A stretch of DNA of 64,000 bases. Origin: Flagellimonas flava (lineage in GTDB: Bacteria > Bacteroidota > Bacteroidia > Flavobacteriales > Flavobacteriaceae). Under the pieces are notes generated by a model that saw only the letters and a list, made by a program, of their open reading frames with translations, had not been told where the DNA came from and ran no database searches. Both the position numbers and the translations under genes were made by a program. Shown here in pieces: positions 45,109 to 54,468 of the stretch. Within the stretch, counting starts at the first letter, position 1. Each line of letters begins with the position of its first letter. Location of the stretch: assembly GCF_900129665.1 (NCBI RefSeq), contig NZ_FQWL01000001.1, forward strand, positions 1,206,457-1,270,456, given 5' to 3'.

Positions 45109-45717
45109 ATGTATAGGACGTTTTTCAAAAGATTTTTGGACTTTTCAATATCGCTAGTGGCGTTGATCTTATTTTCCCCATTGATTATTACATTGATCAT
45201 TCTGTTGATGTGGTCGAATAAGGGTCAACCATTCTTCTTCCAAAAAAGACCTGGAAAGAACACAAAAATATTTACCATCATAAAGTTCAAAACCATGAAA
45301 GACCCCAAAAAAAATGAAAGTGAGCTAATTAATCAAGAACAACGTATTACAAAAGTTGGTGCAATTATCAGAAAGACCTCATTAGATGAACTATTACAAT
45401 TGGTCAATGTTTTGAAAGGCGATATGTCGCTTATAGGTCCAAGACCCCTATTAATTGAATATCTTCCGTTATATAATGAAGAACAGGCAAGAAGACACTT
45501 GGTCAAGCCAGGTATTACCGGATGGGCACAGGTAAATGGCCGTACAGCCATATCATGGCAAGAAAAATTTGAGCATGATGTATGGTATGTTGACCATTTA
45601 AGTTTCAAGAACGATGTAAGAATCTTGTTGAAAACCGTTCAAAAATTATTCAATCGAGAGGCCATGTCCTCTATTGAACAAGCTTCGTTTGCACTTTGGG
45701 ATGGAAATAACCAATAA
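45109..45717 (+). CDS. Initiating sugar transferase, PglC-type phosphoglycosyl transferase (copy 2)
   Basis: A 202-residue paralogue of the copy at 41,817: FLDFSISLVALILFSPLIITLIILL, GQPFFFQKRPGKNTKIFTIIKFKTM, TSLDELLQLVNVLKGDMSLIGPRPL and KPGITGWAQVNGRTAISWQEKF. Catalytic Asp-Glu is retained. The C terminus differs in sequence and is shorter. Two initiating enzymes suggest two glycans or two alternative first sugars. Confidence 0.94.
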   Translation: MYRTFFKRFLDFSISLVALILFSPLIITLIILLMWSNKGQPFFFQKRPGKNTKIFTIIKFKTMKDPKKNESELINQEQRITKVGAIIRKTSLDELLQLVNVLKGDMSLIGPRPLLIEYLPLYNEEQARRHLVKPGITGWAQVNGRTAISWQEKFEHDVWYVDHLSFKNDVRILLKTVQKLFNREAMSSIEQASFALWDGNNQ

Positions 45718-45825
45718 GGTAGATTGGAAAATAAAAATCCTCATTCTGCCTATTCAAACAAAACCAAGTTCGTTCATCAAGGTATAAGGAAAGTACAAAT
45801 TACTGATCCAAAGCCACTTTTATGC

Positions 45826-46743
45826 CTACTTTTCCTCAAAATATTTCCAAATCGAATCCTTTTGGCTCCAGCCTAAATTAGTTTTGATTTTGGAGTTATC
45901 ACCCACCATATTCCAGACTTCATTGCTCCTGTAGGGTATGGCACCAAATTGAATATTTGATTTACTCTCCAATTTAATCTTAGCTTTCTCGGCCAATTCA
46001 CGAATTGAAATACCCTGGCCTGAACAGACATTATAGAGTTGGTTGGCTTTTTCTGTAACACCTGCTAGTAATAGGGCTTCGATGACATCACTCAAATAAA
46101 GATAATCTCTAACCTGTTCTCCCAAAGTCATGGGAAAATCTTCATTGCGGCTTAGTTTTTCCTTGAGTTGAGAAGGAAAAAAATTTGTTGGCATATTGGC
46201 CCCTAAGAAATTAAACATACGAAGTATCGTATACTTTTTTTCTTTTATTTCTGAAAAGGTTTTTAGCGCAACCTCCGCACAATACTTTGACATTGAATAT
46301 GGGGAAGCTGGGGTAAAATCATCCGTTTCCTTAAAGGGGGGAATCATGCTTTTACCACCATAAACCTCGCTGGTGCTAGTATAAACAAAATTATCATAGG
46401 ATATGTCCTCTAAAGCTGTCAACAGGTTTACTGTCCCCGTAAAATTTACATCCATTAGCTGCTTTACATTGGAAAAATCCCTAGAACGATTCAAATTTGC
46501 AGCCAGATGATATATCAATGTGGGTTTAATCTTTTCAATCAAATCTGAAAGGGAGGAAGCATCCAAGAGGTTTGCTTGATGGAAAGTAATATTTGGACTA
46601 TTTTCCTGCGTGTTTTGTAAATCAATGGAATGTACTTCTTTACAACCGAGTCGTATCAATTCGGAAATAAGGTTTCTCCCCAAATACCCGGCTCCGCCGG
46701 TCACCAAGACCCTAGCTTCCTTAAGGGCTATCACAGGGTCCAC
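45826..46743 (-). CDS. NAD-dependent epimerase/reductase, third gene of the CDP-sugar cassette
   Basis: A 305-residue extended SDR: VLVTGGAGYLGRNLI, IYHLAANLNRSRDF, VYTSTSEVYGG, SPYSMSKYCAE (YxxxK) and RMFNFLGANMP. Start is GTG 46743, overlapping the rfbG gene by 13 bp. By context it should act on CDP-4-dehydro-6-deoxyglucose, as a reductase or epimerase in the manner of CDP-paratose/abequose synthases. No RfbH-type C3 dehydrase is seen, so the product may be a CDP-6-deoxyhexose. Confidence 0.87.
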   Translation of the reverse strand: MDPVIALKEARVLVTGGAGYLGRNLISELIRLGCKEVHSIDLQNTQENSPNITFHQANLLDASSLSDLIEKIKPTLIYHLAANLNRSRDFSNVKQLMDVNFTGTVNLLTALEDISYDNFVYTSTSEVYGGKSMIPPFKETDDFTPASPYSMSKYCAEVALKTFSEIKEKKYTILRMFNFLGANMPTNFFPSQLKEKLSRNEDFPMTLGEQVRDYLYLSDVIEALLLAGVTEKANQLYNVCSGQGISIRELAEKAKIKLESKSNIQFGAIPYRSNEVWNMVGDNSKIKTNLGWSQKDSIWKYFEEK

Positions 46744-47819
46744 ACCTTATTTTTTGTTACTGCATCCCTTACATACTGAGTAATATCTTCTTCGGTGTTG
46801 ACTACCCCACTCTCATAAAAGTCCTTATACCACATGATGGTTTTCCGAATTGTTTCTGACCTATCCCAAACCGGTGTCCACTTCAGTAATTTATTGGATT
46901 TGGAACAATCCAACATCAAGAGGTTTGCTTCATGGTGATTATTTTTATCTGAGCTTACGGTATACTCGATTTTCGACCAAACCGACCTAGCTTCATCTGC
47001 AATCTCCCTGACTGATAGATTACTGGAAAGATCGGGGCCAAAATTCCAACCTTCCGCAAATTCTTTTTCTCCACGAAGTAATTTCCATCCTAACATGAGA
47101 TAACCGGATATGGGATCCAGAACATGTTGCCATGGCCTTGTTGCCAAAGGGTTCCGAATCTCGGTTGTGCCCTCAATGGCAGCTGCTTTGACAAGGTCAG
47201 GAATCAATCTATCTTGGGACCAGTCTCCTCCACCAATAACATTACCAGCCCTTCCACTGGCCAATAAGGTTTTCCCTTTTCCATCAAAAAAGGATTTTCG
47301 ATAAGATTGTGTTAAAAGTTCTGCACAGCCCTTTGATGAACTATAGGGATCATGTCCGCCCATTGCGTCATTTTCCCTGTATCCCCAAATCCATTCCCTA
47401 TTTTCGTAACACTTGTCACTAGTAACATTAACAATCGCTTTGACCGATGCTGTCTGCCTGGATATTTCAAATATATTGAGCGTACCAATCACATTGGTTT
47501 GGTAGGTCTCTATAGGGTTGTCATAAGAATATTTCACTAGAGCCTGGGCAGCCAGATGGAAAACAATTTCCGGTTGAAATTCCTCGAAGACCGACTTTAA
47601 AGAATCATAGTTCAAAATATTGTCTTCAACGAACTCATAATCGGTCTGCAGTAATTCTTTATGGTTTTTAGTGGTGACAGGAGCTAGGGCATATCCCTTT
47701 ACCTCTGCGCCCATTTGGGTAAGCCATGCCACCAACCAAGATCCCTTGAAACCACTATCTCCGGTTACTAAACACTTTCTGCCTTTGTAGGCACCGCTAA
47801 ATAGTTCACTTATTTCCAT
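46731..47819 (-). CDS. rfbG: CDP-glucose 4,6-dehydratase
   Basis: A 362-residue SDR: CLVTGDSGFKGSWLVAWLTQMGAEVKGYAL is diagnostic for RfbG, with VFHLAAQALVKYSYDNPIETYQTNVIGTLN, NVTSDKCYENREW, DPYSSSKGCAELL (YxxxK) and GRAGNVIGGGDWSQDRLIPDL. It makes CDP-4-dehydro-6-deoxyglucose. Overlaps the rfbF gene by 10 bp. Confidence 0.96.
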   Translation of the reverse strand: MEISELFSGAYKGRKCLVTGDSGFKGSWLVAWLTQMGAEVKGYALAPVTTKNHKELLQTDYEFVEDNILNYDSLKSVFEEFQPEIVFHLAAQALVKYSYDNPIETYQTNVIGTLNIFEISRQTASVKAIVNVTSDKCYENREWIWGYRENDAMGGHDPYSSSKGCAELLTQSYRKSFFDGKGKTLLASGRAGNVIGGGDWSQDRLIPDLVKAAAIEGTTEIRNPLATRPWQHVLDPISGYLMLGWKLLRGEKEFAEGWNFGPDLSSNLSVREIADEARSVWSKIEYTVSSDKNNHHEANLLMLDCSKSNKLLKWTPVWDRSETIRKTIMWYKDFYESGVVNTEEDITQYVRDAVTKNKVWTL

Positions 47820-48586
47820 ATTTTCCAGTCAGCTTTCCCTTCTTGCCACATTTCGTTAAGCGTTTTATTGTCCCGAAGTGTGTCCATTGGTTTCCAAAAT
47901 CCATAATGTTTATAGGAAAATAACTCTCCTTCTTTGGCCATATTTTCTAGTGGACTCCTTTCAAATATTGTTGAATCTCCGTCATTTAAATAGTCAAAAA
48001 CCTTAGGCTCACAGACAAAAAAACCTCCATTGATCCATGACCCGTCACCCTTAGGCTTTTCTTGGAAGGAGGCAATCTGTTCGTCCCCGACAAATTTTAG
48101 GGAGCCAAACCTACCTTCCGGTTGTACTGCGGTCATGGTAAGCGCTTTTCCATGTTTCTCATGACTTTGAACCAATTCGTCTATATTAACATTGGCTACA
48201 CCATCCCCATAAGTCAGCATAAATCTATTGTCACCTATAAGTTCCTGTATCCTCTTGATTCTTCCACCGGTCATGGTATGCAGTCCGGTATCAACAAGGG
48301 TTACCTTCCATGGCTCTGCCTCATTGTTTATTATCTCCAACTTGTTATTCTGAATATCAATACTTACATCGCATTGATGTAGGAAATAATTTGAAAAGTA
48401 TTCTTTTATTACATATCCCTTATACCCCAATAAAACAACAAAATCATTGTATCCATAGGTGGAATAAATTTTCATAATATGCCACAGGATAGGTTTATTT
48501 CCAATGGGCACCATTGGTTTAGGTATATTTTGGGTCTCTTCACTGAGTCTTGTTCCAAAACCTCCGGCCAACAAAACAACTTTCAT
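47810..48586 (-). CDS. rfbF: Glucose-1-phosphate cytidylyltransferase
   Basis: A 258-residue nucleotidyltransferase opening VVLLAGGFGTRLSEETQNIPKPMVPIGNKPILWHIM, with YNDFVVLLGYKGYVIKEYF, TMTGGRIKRI, MLTYGDGVANVNIDELV and WKPMDTLRDNKTLNEMW. It makes CDP-glucose, the first step of CDP-linked 6-deoxy sugars. First gene of the minus-strand CDP-sugar operon. Confidence 0.96.
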   Translation of the reverse strand: MKVVLLAGGFGTRLSEETQNIPKPMVPIGNKPILWHIMKIYSTYGYNDFVVLLGYKGYVIKEYFSNYFLHQCDVSIDIQNNKLEIINNEAEPWKVTLVDTGLHTMTGGRIKRIQELIGDNRFMLTYGDGVANVNIDELVQSHEKHGKALTMTAVQPEGRFGSLKFVGDEQIASFQEKPKGDGSWINGGFFVCEPKVFDYLNDGDSTIFERSPLENMAKEGELFSYKHYGFWKPMDTLRDNKTLNEMWQEGKADWKIWK

Positions 48587-49239
48587 AATATCTTTGAGTT
48601 TAATACAAAGATAAACGCATTAATTAACATAATATGCGGGTTGAGAATTGAAAAATGCTCAGGAGATTTTTTTTCTTAGTAGAAGCCTATCAACTAAGTA
48701 CTCTATAAGTATTTGAATGTTAGTTGATTAACTTATTTCAAAATATTCTTCAATAAGAAAAAAGAGAAGCATTAAGAGTGAAAATTTATTGATATGTTTA
48801 CGAAAATGAAAAGAATCCATAATGTCGGTTCCAATCCTTCCAAAGTGCCTATGAATGTGCCCGTGTGGACCAAACCATCGACAAAGACCTTTTAACTATT
48901 TCTTGGTAATGGGCAATGTCATTAACATTTATTGAAGAGCATAAAATTCTCTTATTCCAAAACCTCGTTTGGAGATAAATATACTGGCAGATTGTTATTA
49001 AATTATTTCGATTAACGACAAAAACTTTACTTAGACCTAAAATTCAATTATCCTGTAACTTTTCTGTTTATATTGCTCGAATAAACATATAAAATCCCAA
49101 GTACATTCTAAGAAATAAATATACCCGAATGGCGTTGCTAGATAATCAGTATAGAGCCTGTTCGAATTATCAATAAAATAAATGGCCATTCAATGCTAAA
49201 TACTTTAACTGAAATATCAATGCAAAAAAGTAGTTTTCC
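48587..49239. other. Intergenic region, 653 bp
   Basis: The longest gene-free gap, between the divergent CDP-sugar operon and the accessory block. AT-rich, broken by stops in all frames. A segment around 48,810-48,900 has a higher GC content and may be decayed coding sequence. Promoters of both divergent units should lie here; none was convincing. Confidence 0.4.
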
Positions 49240-49986
49240 ATGTATACCGTTATGATACTTGGCGGGGCGAAGGGAGTCGGGCTGGAAGTTTTAAAAGCTT
49301 GTCACCGAAAAGGGTACCAAGTTGCATTTTGTGGCCGAAATAGTGAGCTGGGTGATAAAATAATCAATGACTTAAAGGGAGAAAAAAACCTTTATTTCCA
49401 CAATTTGGATTTAAGCAACATAGCTGGTCTTGAGAATTACTACTTAGAAACCATTAAAAGGTTCAAAAAAATTAATGCGCTAATACTATATGCCGGTATT
49501 ACTCCAGTCGCTTCTCTCCTGGACACCTCTGAGGAAGTGTTTGATAATGTATTTAACATTAACCTTAAAGCCCCTTATTTTTTAATGCAGCATGTGCTAA
49601 GTCATATGAAAGAAAACCAATCCGGATCTATTGTTTTTATTGGTTCTCCCCACATGGATTATGGACACGAGGATAGGGCCGCATATGCCCTTACAAAAGC
49701 GAGTCTTTATACACTTTCCACCCATATAGCCCACCATTACTCAAAATTCAAGATACGATCTAATTATGTGGTCATGGGATGGACCAATACAGAGGGCGAA
49801 CTTAATTTAAGGGCAAGCGAAGGAACAGATGAAGGAGAATTAATGGATATTGCTTCCAAAGTTATTCCAATGGGCCGTATGCTAAGCCCTACGGACCCGG
49901 TCGCTGCCATTATGTACCTCATTTCCGAGGACTCCGCCATGACAACTGGATCGACAATCCGAATTACGGGAGGACACTATATTTAG
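49240..49986 (+). CDS. SDR-family oxidoreductase (accessory block)
   Basis: A 248-residue classical SDR: MILGGAKGVGLEVLKAC, ALILYAGITPVASLL (NAG-type region), IVFIGSPHMDYG, YALTKASLYTL (YxxxK) and the C-terminal TTGSTIRITGGHYI. It is 5 bp ahead of the SMP-30 gene. Substrate unknown; likely a sugar or sugar-acid derivative from context. Confidence 0.9.
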   Translation: MYTVMILGGAKGVGLEVLKACHRKGYQVAFCGRNSELGDKIINDLKGEKNLYFHNLDLSNIAGLENYYLETIKRFKKINALILYAGITPVASLLDTSEEVFDNVFNINLKAPYFLMQHVLSHMKENQSGSIVFIGSPHMDYGHEDRAAYALTKASLYTLSTHIAHHYSKFKIRSNYVVMGWTNTEGELNLRASEGTDEGELMDIASKVIPMGRMLSPTDPVAAIMYLISEDSAMTTGSTIRITGGHYI

Positions 49987-49991
49987 GAAAC

Positions 49992-50810
49992 ATGGATTGG
50001 AAGCTCATATTTCACAACAACTCAGAACTTCTAGAGGGCCCCGTGTACGATACTATACACAATTTCCTCTATTTTGTATCTATTCTTGATGGAATGGCCT
50101 ATTGCATGGACCTTAACACCAAAGAAATTGTAAGCATAAAACTGAATTCACCAGTTGGGTGTATTTTTGTATCGGGCAAAAAAACAGTATTGGCTGCCTC
50201 TAAAAATGGATTTTATCAGATTGATTTCAACACGGGAAAAAACAACTTTGCCTTCCAATTGGACATACCAGACACCGTACGGTACAACGATGGTACACTA
50301 GATCCATTGGGGAGGTATCTCATAGGTACCATGGGCTATCCTCAGGTAAAGGACCGTATTGGAAAGGTGTATTCTTACCATAGGGGAAATTATAATGTCC
50401 TTATTGAGGGTACCACCATCTCCAACGGATTGGCCTTTTCAAAAGATGGCAACACCCTTTACTTCATCGACACACCAACCAAAAAAGTAGCCAAATACAA
50501 GTACGACATCAAGAGCGGAAGTGCCACATTTGATTCTAACGTAATTGAGTTCAATGGAGATGGAATGCCTGACGGTATGTGTATGGATGAAGAAGGAATG
50601 TTGTGGATTGCGGAATGGGGTGGAGGTCAAGTATCAAAATGGGATCCAAAAAATGGAAAAATAATCAATCAAATAGAATTACCCTGTAGAAATGTCAGTT
50701 CTTGCTGTTTGGACAACTTGGGCAATCTTTTTGTAACTACAGCAAAATCGGATAGCCCGCAAGATATTCTTGGGGGAGGCCTGTTTTATGTTAATTTGGT
50801 CAAAAATTAA
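49992..50810 (+). CDS. SMP-30/gluconolactonase-family protein
   Basis: A 272-residue six-bladed beta-propeller of the SGL family: LLEGPVYDTIHNFLYFVSI (metal-ligand Glu), RYNDGTLDPLGRYLIGTMG, NGLAFSKDGNTLYFIDT, PDGMCMDEEGMLWIAEWGGG. Predicted lactonase for a sugar lactone. No signal peptide, so cytosolic. With the two flanking SDR genes it could form a sugar-acid pathway. Confidence 0.92.
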   Translation: MDWKLIFHNNSELLEGPVYDTIHNFLYFVSILDGMAYCMDLNTKEIVSIKLNSPVGCIFVSGKKTVLAASKNGFYQIDFNTGKNNFAFQLDIPDTVRYNDGTLDPLGRYLIGTMGYPQVKDRIGKVYSYHRGNYNVLIEGTTISNGLAFSKDGNTLYFIDTPTKKVAKYKYDIKSGSATFDSNVIEFNGDGMPDGMCMDEEGMLWIAEWGGGQVSKWDPKNGKIINQIELPCRNVSSCCLDNLGNLFVTTAKSDSPQDILGGGLFYVNLVKN

Positions 50811-50814
50811 GCGA

Positions 50815-52074
50815 ATGAAAGAAGTTGAGATTAGTGTAATAGTCCCTATTCACAATATAGAACCTTATTTACCCAAGTGTATCGATAGCTTATTGGTTCA
50901 ATCCTTTACTAATTTTGAGTTAATCTTGGTAGACAATGGCAGTCCTGATAATTGCCCTGAGATTTGCGACAGATATGCTTCTACCGATGATAGAATTAAA
51001 GTAATACATAAAGTAAATGAAGGTCTTCTAAGTGCTAGAAAAGCTGGATTAGAAAAGGCACAAGGTAAGTATATAGCTTATGTCGATGGTGATGACTGGG
51101 TAGATATTTTCTATTTGGACACCTTGTATAAAATGGCAAAGGCCAACGATTCGGATATGGTGGTAACGGGTCATTTTAGGGAGTTTGACGGAAAAATAGA
51201 GACCATCAAACCTTTATTTACGGGTAATTTTGATCAATCCGATATTGAATCTTCAATCTTACCCAATGCCATTTATAATGGTAGGTTTTGTGAACACAAC
51301 ATCTCCACCTACGTATGGAACAAACTCTTTAAAAGGGAGCTACTTATTACATATGTTCTGGATATTCCAAACGATATTATAATGGGTGAGGATGCGGCCA
51401 TTACTTATACCTACCTTACACTAAGCAAGCGTATTACCATTTGTGACATTCCCATTTACTACTATAGACAAAGACCAGATTCCATTGTTAAATCCATTGA
51501 AGATCCAGAGATGGAATACAGGCGCTTAAGTCTTCTTTTGGTCTTTTTGAGAGAACGACTTAGTCCTTATTTAAGTGAAGAAAACCTGAAGTCCCAACTC
51601 ACTTATTATCTCTATTCACTTATACTGGTGCGATCCGGAGGATTGATAGCAAATAACTCCAACAATACGGTTTTCAATCCGTTTTTGGGTACAGAAAAAA
51701 AATCAAGGATTGTGGTATACAGTTCTGGTTCTTTTGGACAGCACATTTTGAGCACAAACGCCAGATTGAAATTTTTTCAAATAGTCCGATGGATAGATAT
51801 CGACTTTCATAGTATGACAATCGATGGTAATTCTGTGCAACCTATCGGCGCAATAGATAATAACGAATTTGATTTTTTGATCATTGGTACAACTAACCCT
51901 ACCTATTACGAGCAAATAAAATCAAATTTGGAACTTGTTGGTATAAACGCAAATAAAATTGTTCAAATAGGTCACGATGAAACCGAAGTTCTAAAACTAC
52001 TTGACAATTTAGGCTTTAACAGCGATTTTTCACGGAACTTAAACGTTTCCTCAAAGAGGACCGAAATTATTTAA
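50815..52074 (+). CDS. Glycosyltransferase family 2 with extra C-terminal Rossmann-like domain
   Basis: About 419 residues from ATG 50815, 4 bp after the preceding stop. The GT-A domain reads ISVIVPIHNIEPYLPKCIDSLLVQSF, VDNGSPDNC and YVDGDDWVD (DxD). From about residue 295 a second domain begins SRIVVYSSGSFGQHILS and continues to FDFLIIGTTNPTYYEQIKSNL, resembling a nucleotide- or sugar-binding Rossmann unit found appended to some GT2 enzymes. Adds one locus sugar; donor unknown. Confidence 0.88.
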   Translation: MKEVEISVIVPIHNIEPYLPKCIDSLLVQSFTNFELILVDNGSPDNCPEICDRYASTDDRIKVIHKVNEGLLSARKAGLEKAQGKYIAYVDGDDWVDIFYLDTLYKMAKANDSDMVVTGHFREFDGKIETIKPLFTGNFDQSDIESSILPNAIYNGRFCEHNISTYVWNKLFKRELLITYVLDIPNDIIMGEDAAITYTYLTLSKRITICDIPIYYYRQRPDSIVKSIEDPEMEYRRLSLLLVFLRERLSPYLSEENLKSQLTYYLYSLILVRSGGLIANNSNNTVFNPFLGTEKKSRIVVYSSGSFGQHILSTNARLKFFQIVRWIDIDFHSMTIDGNSVQPIGAIDNNEFDFLIIGTTNPTYYEQIKSNLELVGINANKIVQIGHDETEVLKLLDNLGFNSDFSRNLNVSSKRTEII

Positions 52075-52083
52075 ATACAAACT

Positions 52084-53355
52084 ATGGCCAAAAAGCTTAT
52101 TATTCTGGGTGGAAATCCAGAGACCGCTGTTCTAGTAGATATCGCGGTATCTATGGGAATCCATACCATTGTTGTTGGGCCAAACCCAAACGAGCCAGCA
52201 AAAAAAAATGCCACTGAATCTTACGACATAGATGGCTTTGATGTGGATTCCATTGTAAATCTTGCGAGGGAAAAAGAAGTAGATGGAGTTCTGGTCGGAG
52301 TTGTAGATATATTGGTAAAACCCTATAGGGAAATTTGTCTCAAACTAGGTTTGCCCTGCTATGCAACTGAAAATGCCGTTGAAGCCTTTTGCAGCAAAGA
52401 TGGTTATAAGAAATACTGTGCGGAAAATGGAGTTCAAGACATTCCTGGTATTTATATAACTAAAGATGACAAGATTAGAAAGCCAAAAGGCCTGGAACTA
52501 CCATTGATGGTGAAACCTGTAGACCGTGGAGGTGGAGTAGGAATGAAAATATGTCGTGATGAAGAGGACTATAACGCAACGATAGAAAAAGCACTAAAAT
52601 TTTCTAAAAAAGGAGTAGTTCTTGTAGAAAAATATATGGATGAGAATTGCGATGATATGTGCGCCTACTACACCTTTAAAGATGGTGTTCCTCATCTTTC
52701 AGCCACTTTTGATAGAACCTTAACCAGAAAACAAGGTGATTCGAGTCCGATTGCTCTAGGCACCAAATACCCTTCAAAATATACCAAAAGCTTTATAGAC
52801 AAGGTCCATCCCAAATTATCACAATTGTTTAAAAGCACCAATGTACAAACGGGAGTTATCAATATTCAGTTTTTTGTTGAGAATGGTGAGTTTTACAGTT
52901 ATGATCCCGGTTTTCGGTTACAAGGTGAAGCCCCTCATTTACACTTAGTGCACATCAATGGTTTTGACCATAGAAAAATGCTAATAAACTATGCACTTAC
53001 CGGTGTATTTGGGGAAGATGATTTTGCCAACAAAAATGACTACATGATGAAGGGAAAAGTTGCCAGCTCAGTGTGGGTTTTACTCCATGGTGGTACAATT
53101 GCCAACATTGAAGGGCTGGAAACAATTAAGTCCCATAAGAATGTCCATTTTGTTGTTGAACGATTTAAAACCGGGGATACCGTTAAGGATGAATGGGTAG
53201 GAACGGAAAGGCAAATATTATGTAGAATTTATACCGCAGCAGATTCCATTTCCGAAATCAATGAAACAATCGAGGATATAAAGGATACTTTAAAAGTTAC
53301 CGACAATAAAGGGGAGAACATGATTATTGAATGGTTGGAACCATGGGATGCTTAA
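52084..53355 (+). CDS. ATP-grasp ligase
   Basis: A 423-residue ATP-grasp protein of the carbamoyl-phosphate-synthase/biotin-carboxylase-like type. Pre-ATP-grasp domain LIILGGNPETAVLVDIAVSMG; CSKDGYKKYCAENG; P-loop-like LPLMVKPVDRGGGVGM; metal-binding strand VINIQFFVENGEFYSYDPGFR. Such enzymes join a carboxylate to an amine or thiol through acyl-phosphate. Substrates are unknown; next to GNAT/FemAB-like genes it may provide an amino acid or acyl group for glycan decoration. Confidence 0.88.
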   Translation: MAKKLIILGGNPETAVLVDIAVSMGIHTIVVGPNPNEPAKKNATESYDIDGFDVDSIVNLAREKEVDGVLVGVVDILVKPYREICLKLGLPCYATENAVEAFCSKDGYKKYCAENGVQDIPGIYITKDDKIRKPKGLELPLMVKPVDRGGGVGMKICRDEEDYNATIEKALKFSKKGVVLVEKYMDENCDDMCAYYTFKDGVPHLSATFDRTLTRKQGDSSPIALGTKYPSKYTKSFIDKVHPKLSQLFKSTNVQTGVINIQFFVENGEFYSYDPGFRLQGEAPHLHLVHINGFDHRKMLINYALTGVFGEDDFANKNDYMMKGKVASSVWVLLHGGTIANIEGLETIKSHKNVHFVVERFKTGDTVKDEWVGTERQILCRIYTAADSISEINETIEDIKDTLKVTDNKGENMIIEWLEPWDA

Positions 53356-53456
53356 GATAGTACTCCTAACTAAAATCCGATTGATTTGAACAATAATGTA
53401 ATGATTTGGAACAGCGTTACATACGCAGAGTAACAACCATTAGACAAAATAATTTT

Positions 53457-54230
53457 ATGATGGACAGCATTTTAGAAAAATTCAGCTTGGCGGGTAAAAA
53501 GGCAATTGTTGTGGGAGGTGCAGGTGATCTGGGCAAGGCAATGGTAGAAGCCATCCTCCAAGCCGGGGCACAGACGGTTGTAATTGACATCGACGATCGT
53601 TTATTTAAAATTTGTGAAGACTTTAAAAACAATGGATTTAGCGTAAATCCGATAAAAGCGGATATTAGTAAAATTTCAGAGATTAAAAGCTCTTATAAGG
53701 CTGCTCTAGAGTTTTTGGGAGGTACCGTAGATATTTTAATAAACGCGGCGGGTATTCAACGAAGATATCCAAGTGAAGATTTTCCTGATGAAGAATGGCA
53801 AAAAGTCATTGCAATAAACTTAGACGCAACATTTTATTATTGTAAATATGCGGGTAACACTATGTTGGAAAATGGTGGAGGGAAAATAATAAACGTCGCC
53901 TCCATTATGAGTTATTTAGGTGGAATAACCATACCAGCATATGCGGCTTCCAAAGGTGGTGTAGGCCAATTGACCAAGGCTCTTTCCAATGATTGGGCCG
54001 CCAAAGGCATTTGTGTCAATGCAATTGCCCCCGGTTACATGGATACACAATTAAACACCGCATTAATTAATGATAAAAAAAGAACAGATGAGGTTTTTAT
54101 TCGAGTTCCAATGAAAAGATGGGGAACTGCGGAGGATTTAAAAGGATTAACCGTTTTTTTAGCCTCGTCGGCCAGTGATTATGTAACTGGCACCAATATA
54201 CCGGTGGACGGGGGCTATTTAGGAAGATGA
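53457..54230 (+). CDS. SDR-family oxidoreductase, KduD/gluconate-dehydrogenase-like
   Basis: About 257 residues from ATG 53457 (a second ATG follows at 53460; a TTG at 53406 is unlikely). Opening FSLAGKKAIVVGGAGDLGKAM, then DILINAAGIQRRYPSEDF, INVASIMSYLGG, YAASKGGVGQLTKALSNDWA and YVTGTNIPVDGGYLGR match the 2-deoxy-D-gluconate/5-keto-gluconate dehydrogenase branch. It may act with the upstream lactonase and SDR on a sugar acid. Confidence 0.92.
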   Translation: MMDSILEKFSLAGKKAIVVGGAGDLGKAMVEAILQAGAQTVVIDIDDRLFKICEDFKNNGFSVNPIKADISKISEIKSSYKAALEFLGGTVDILINAAGIQRRYPSEDFPDEEWQKVIAINLDATFYYCKYAGNTMLENGGGKIINVASIMSYLGGITIPAYAASKGGVGQLTKALSNDWAAKGICVNAIAPGYMDTQLNTALINDKKRTDEVFIRVPMKRWGTAEDLKGLTVFLASSASDYVTGTNIPVDGGYLGR

Positions 54231-54468
54231 GTCACATACTTTATCCGATGAAAATTTAAAAACTTTTTCTTAAAGTTTGATAAGAAGTATTTTATCCATT
54301 AAAACTGCACCAAGCCTATTTTTCTTTAGTCATTCTTTCATATCCAATAATTTTGCATAGTACGCCGCTTAAACAAAACCAGCTAAAATTTAGATTATGG
54401 CCCTTAAAAGTATATGTATCCACATTTTTTCAGTTTATAAGGTTCAAGTGATAATTACCATGCAATAA

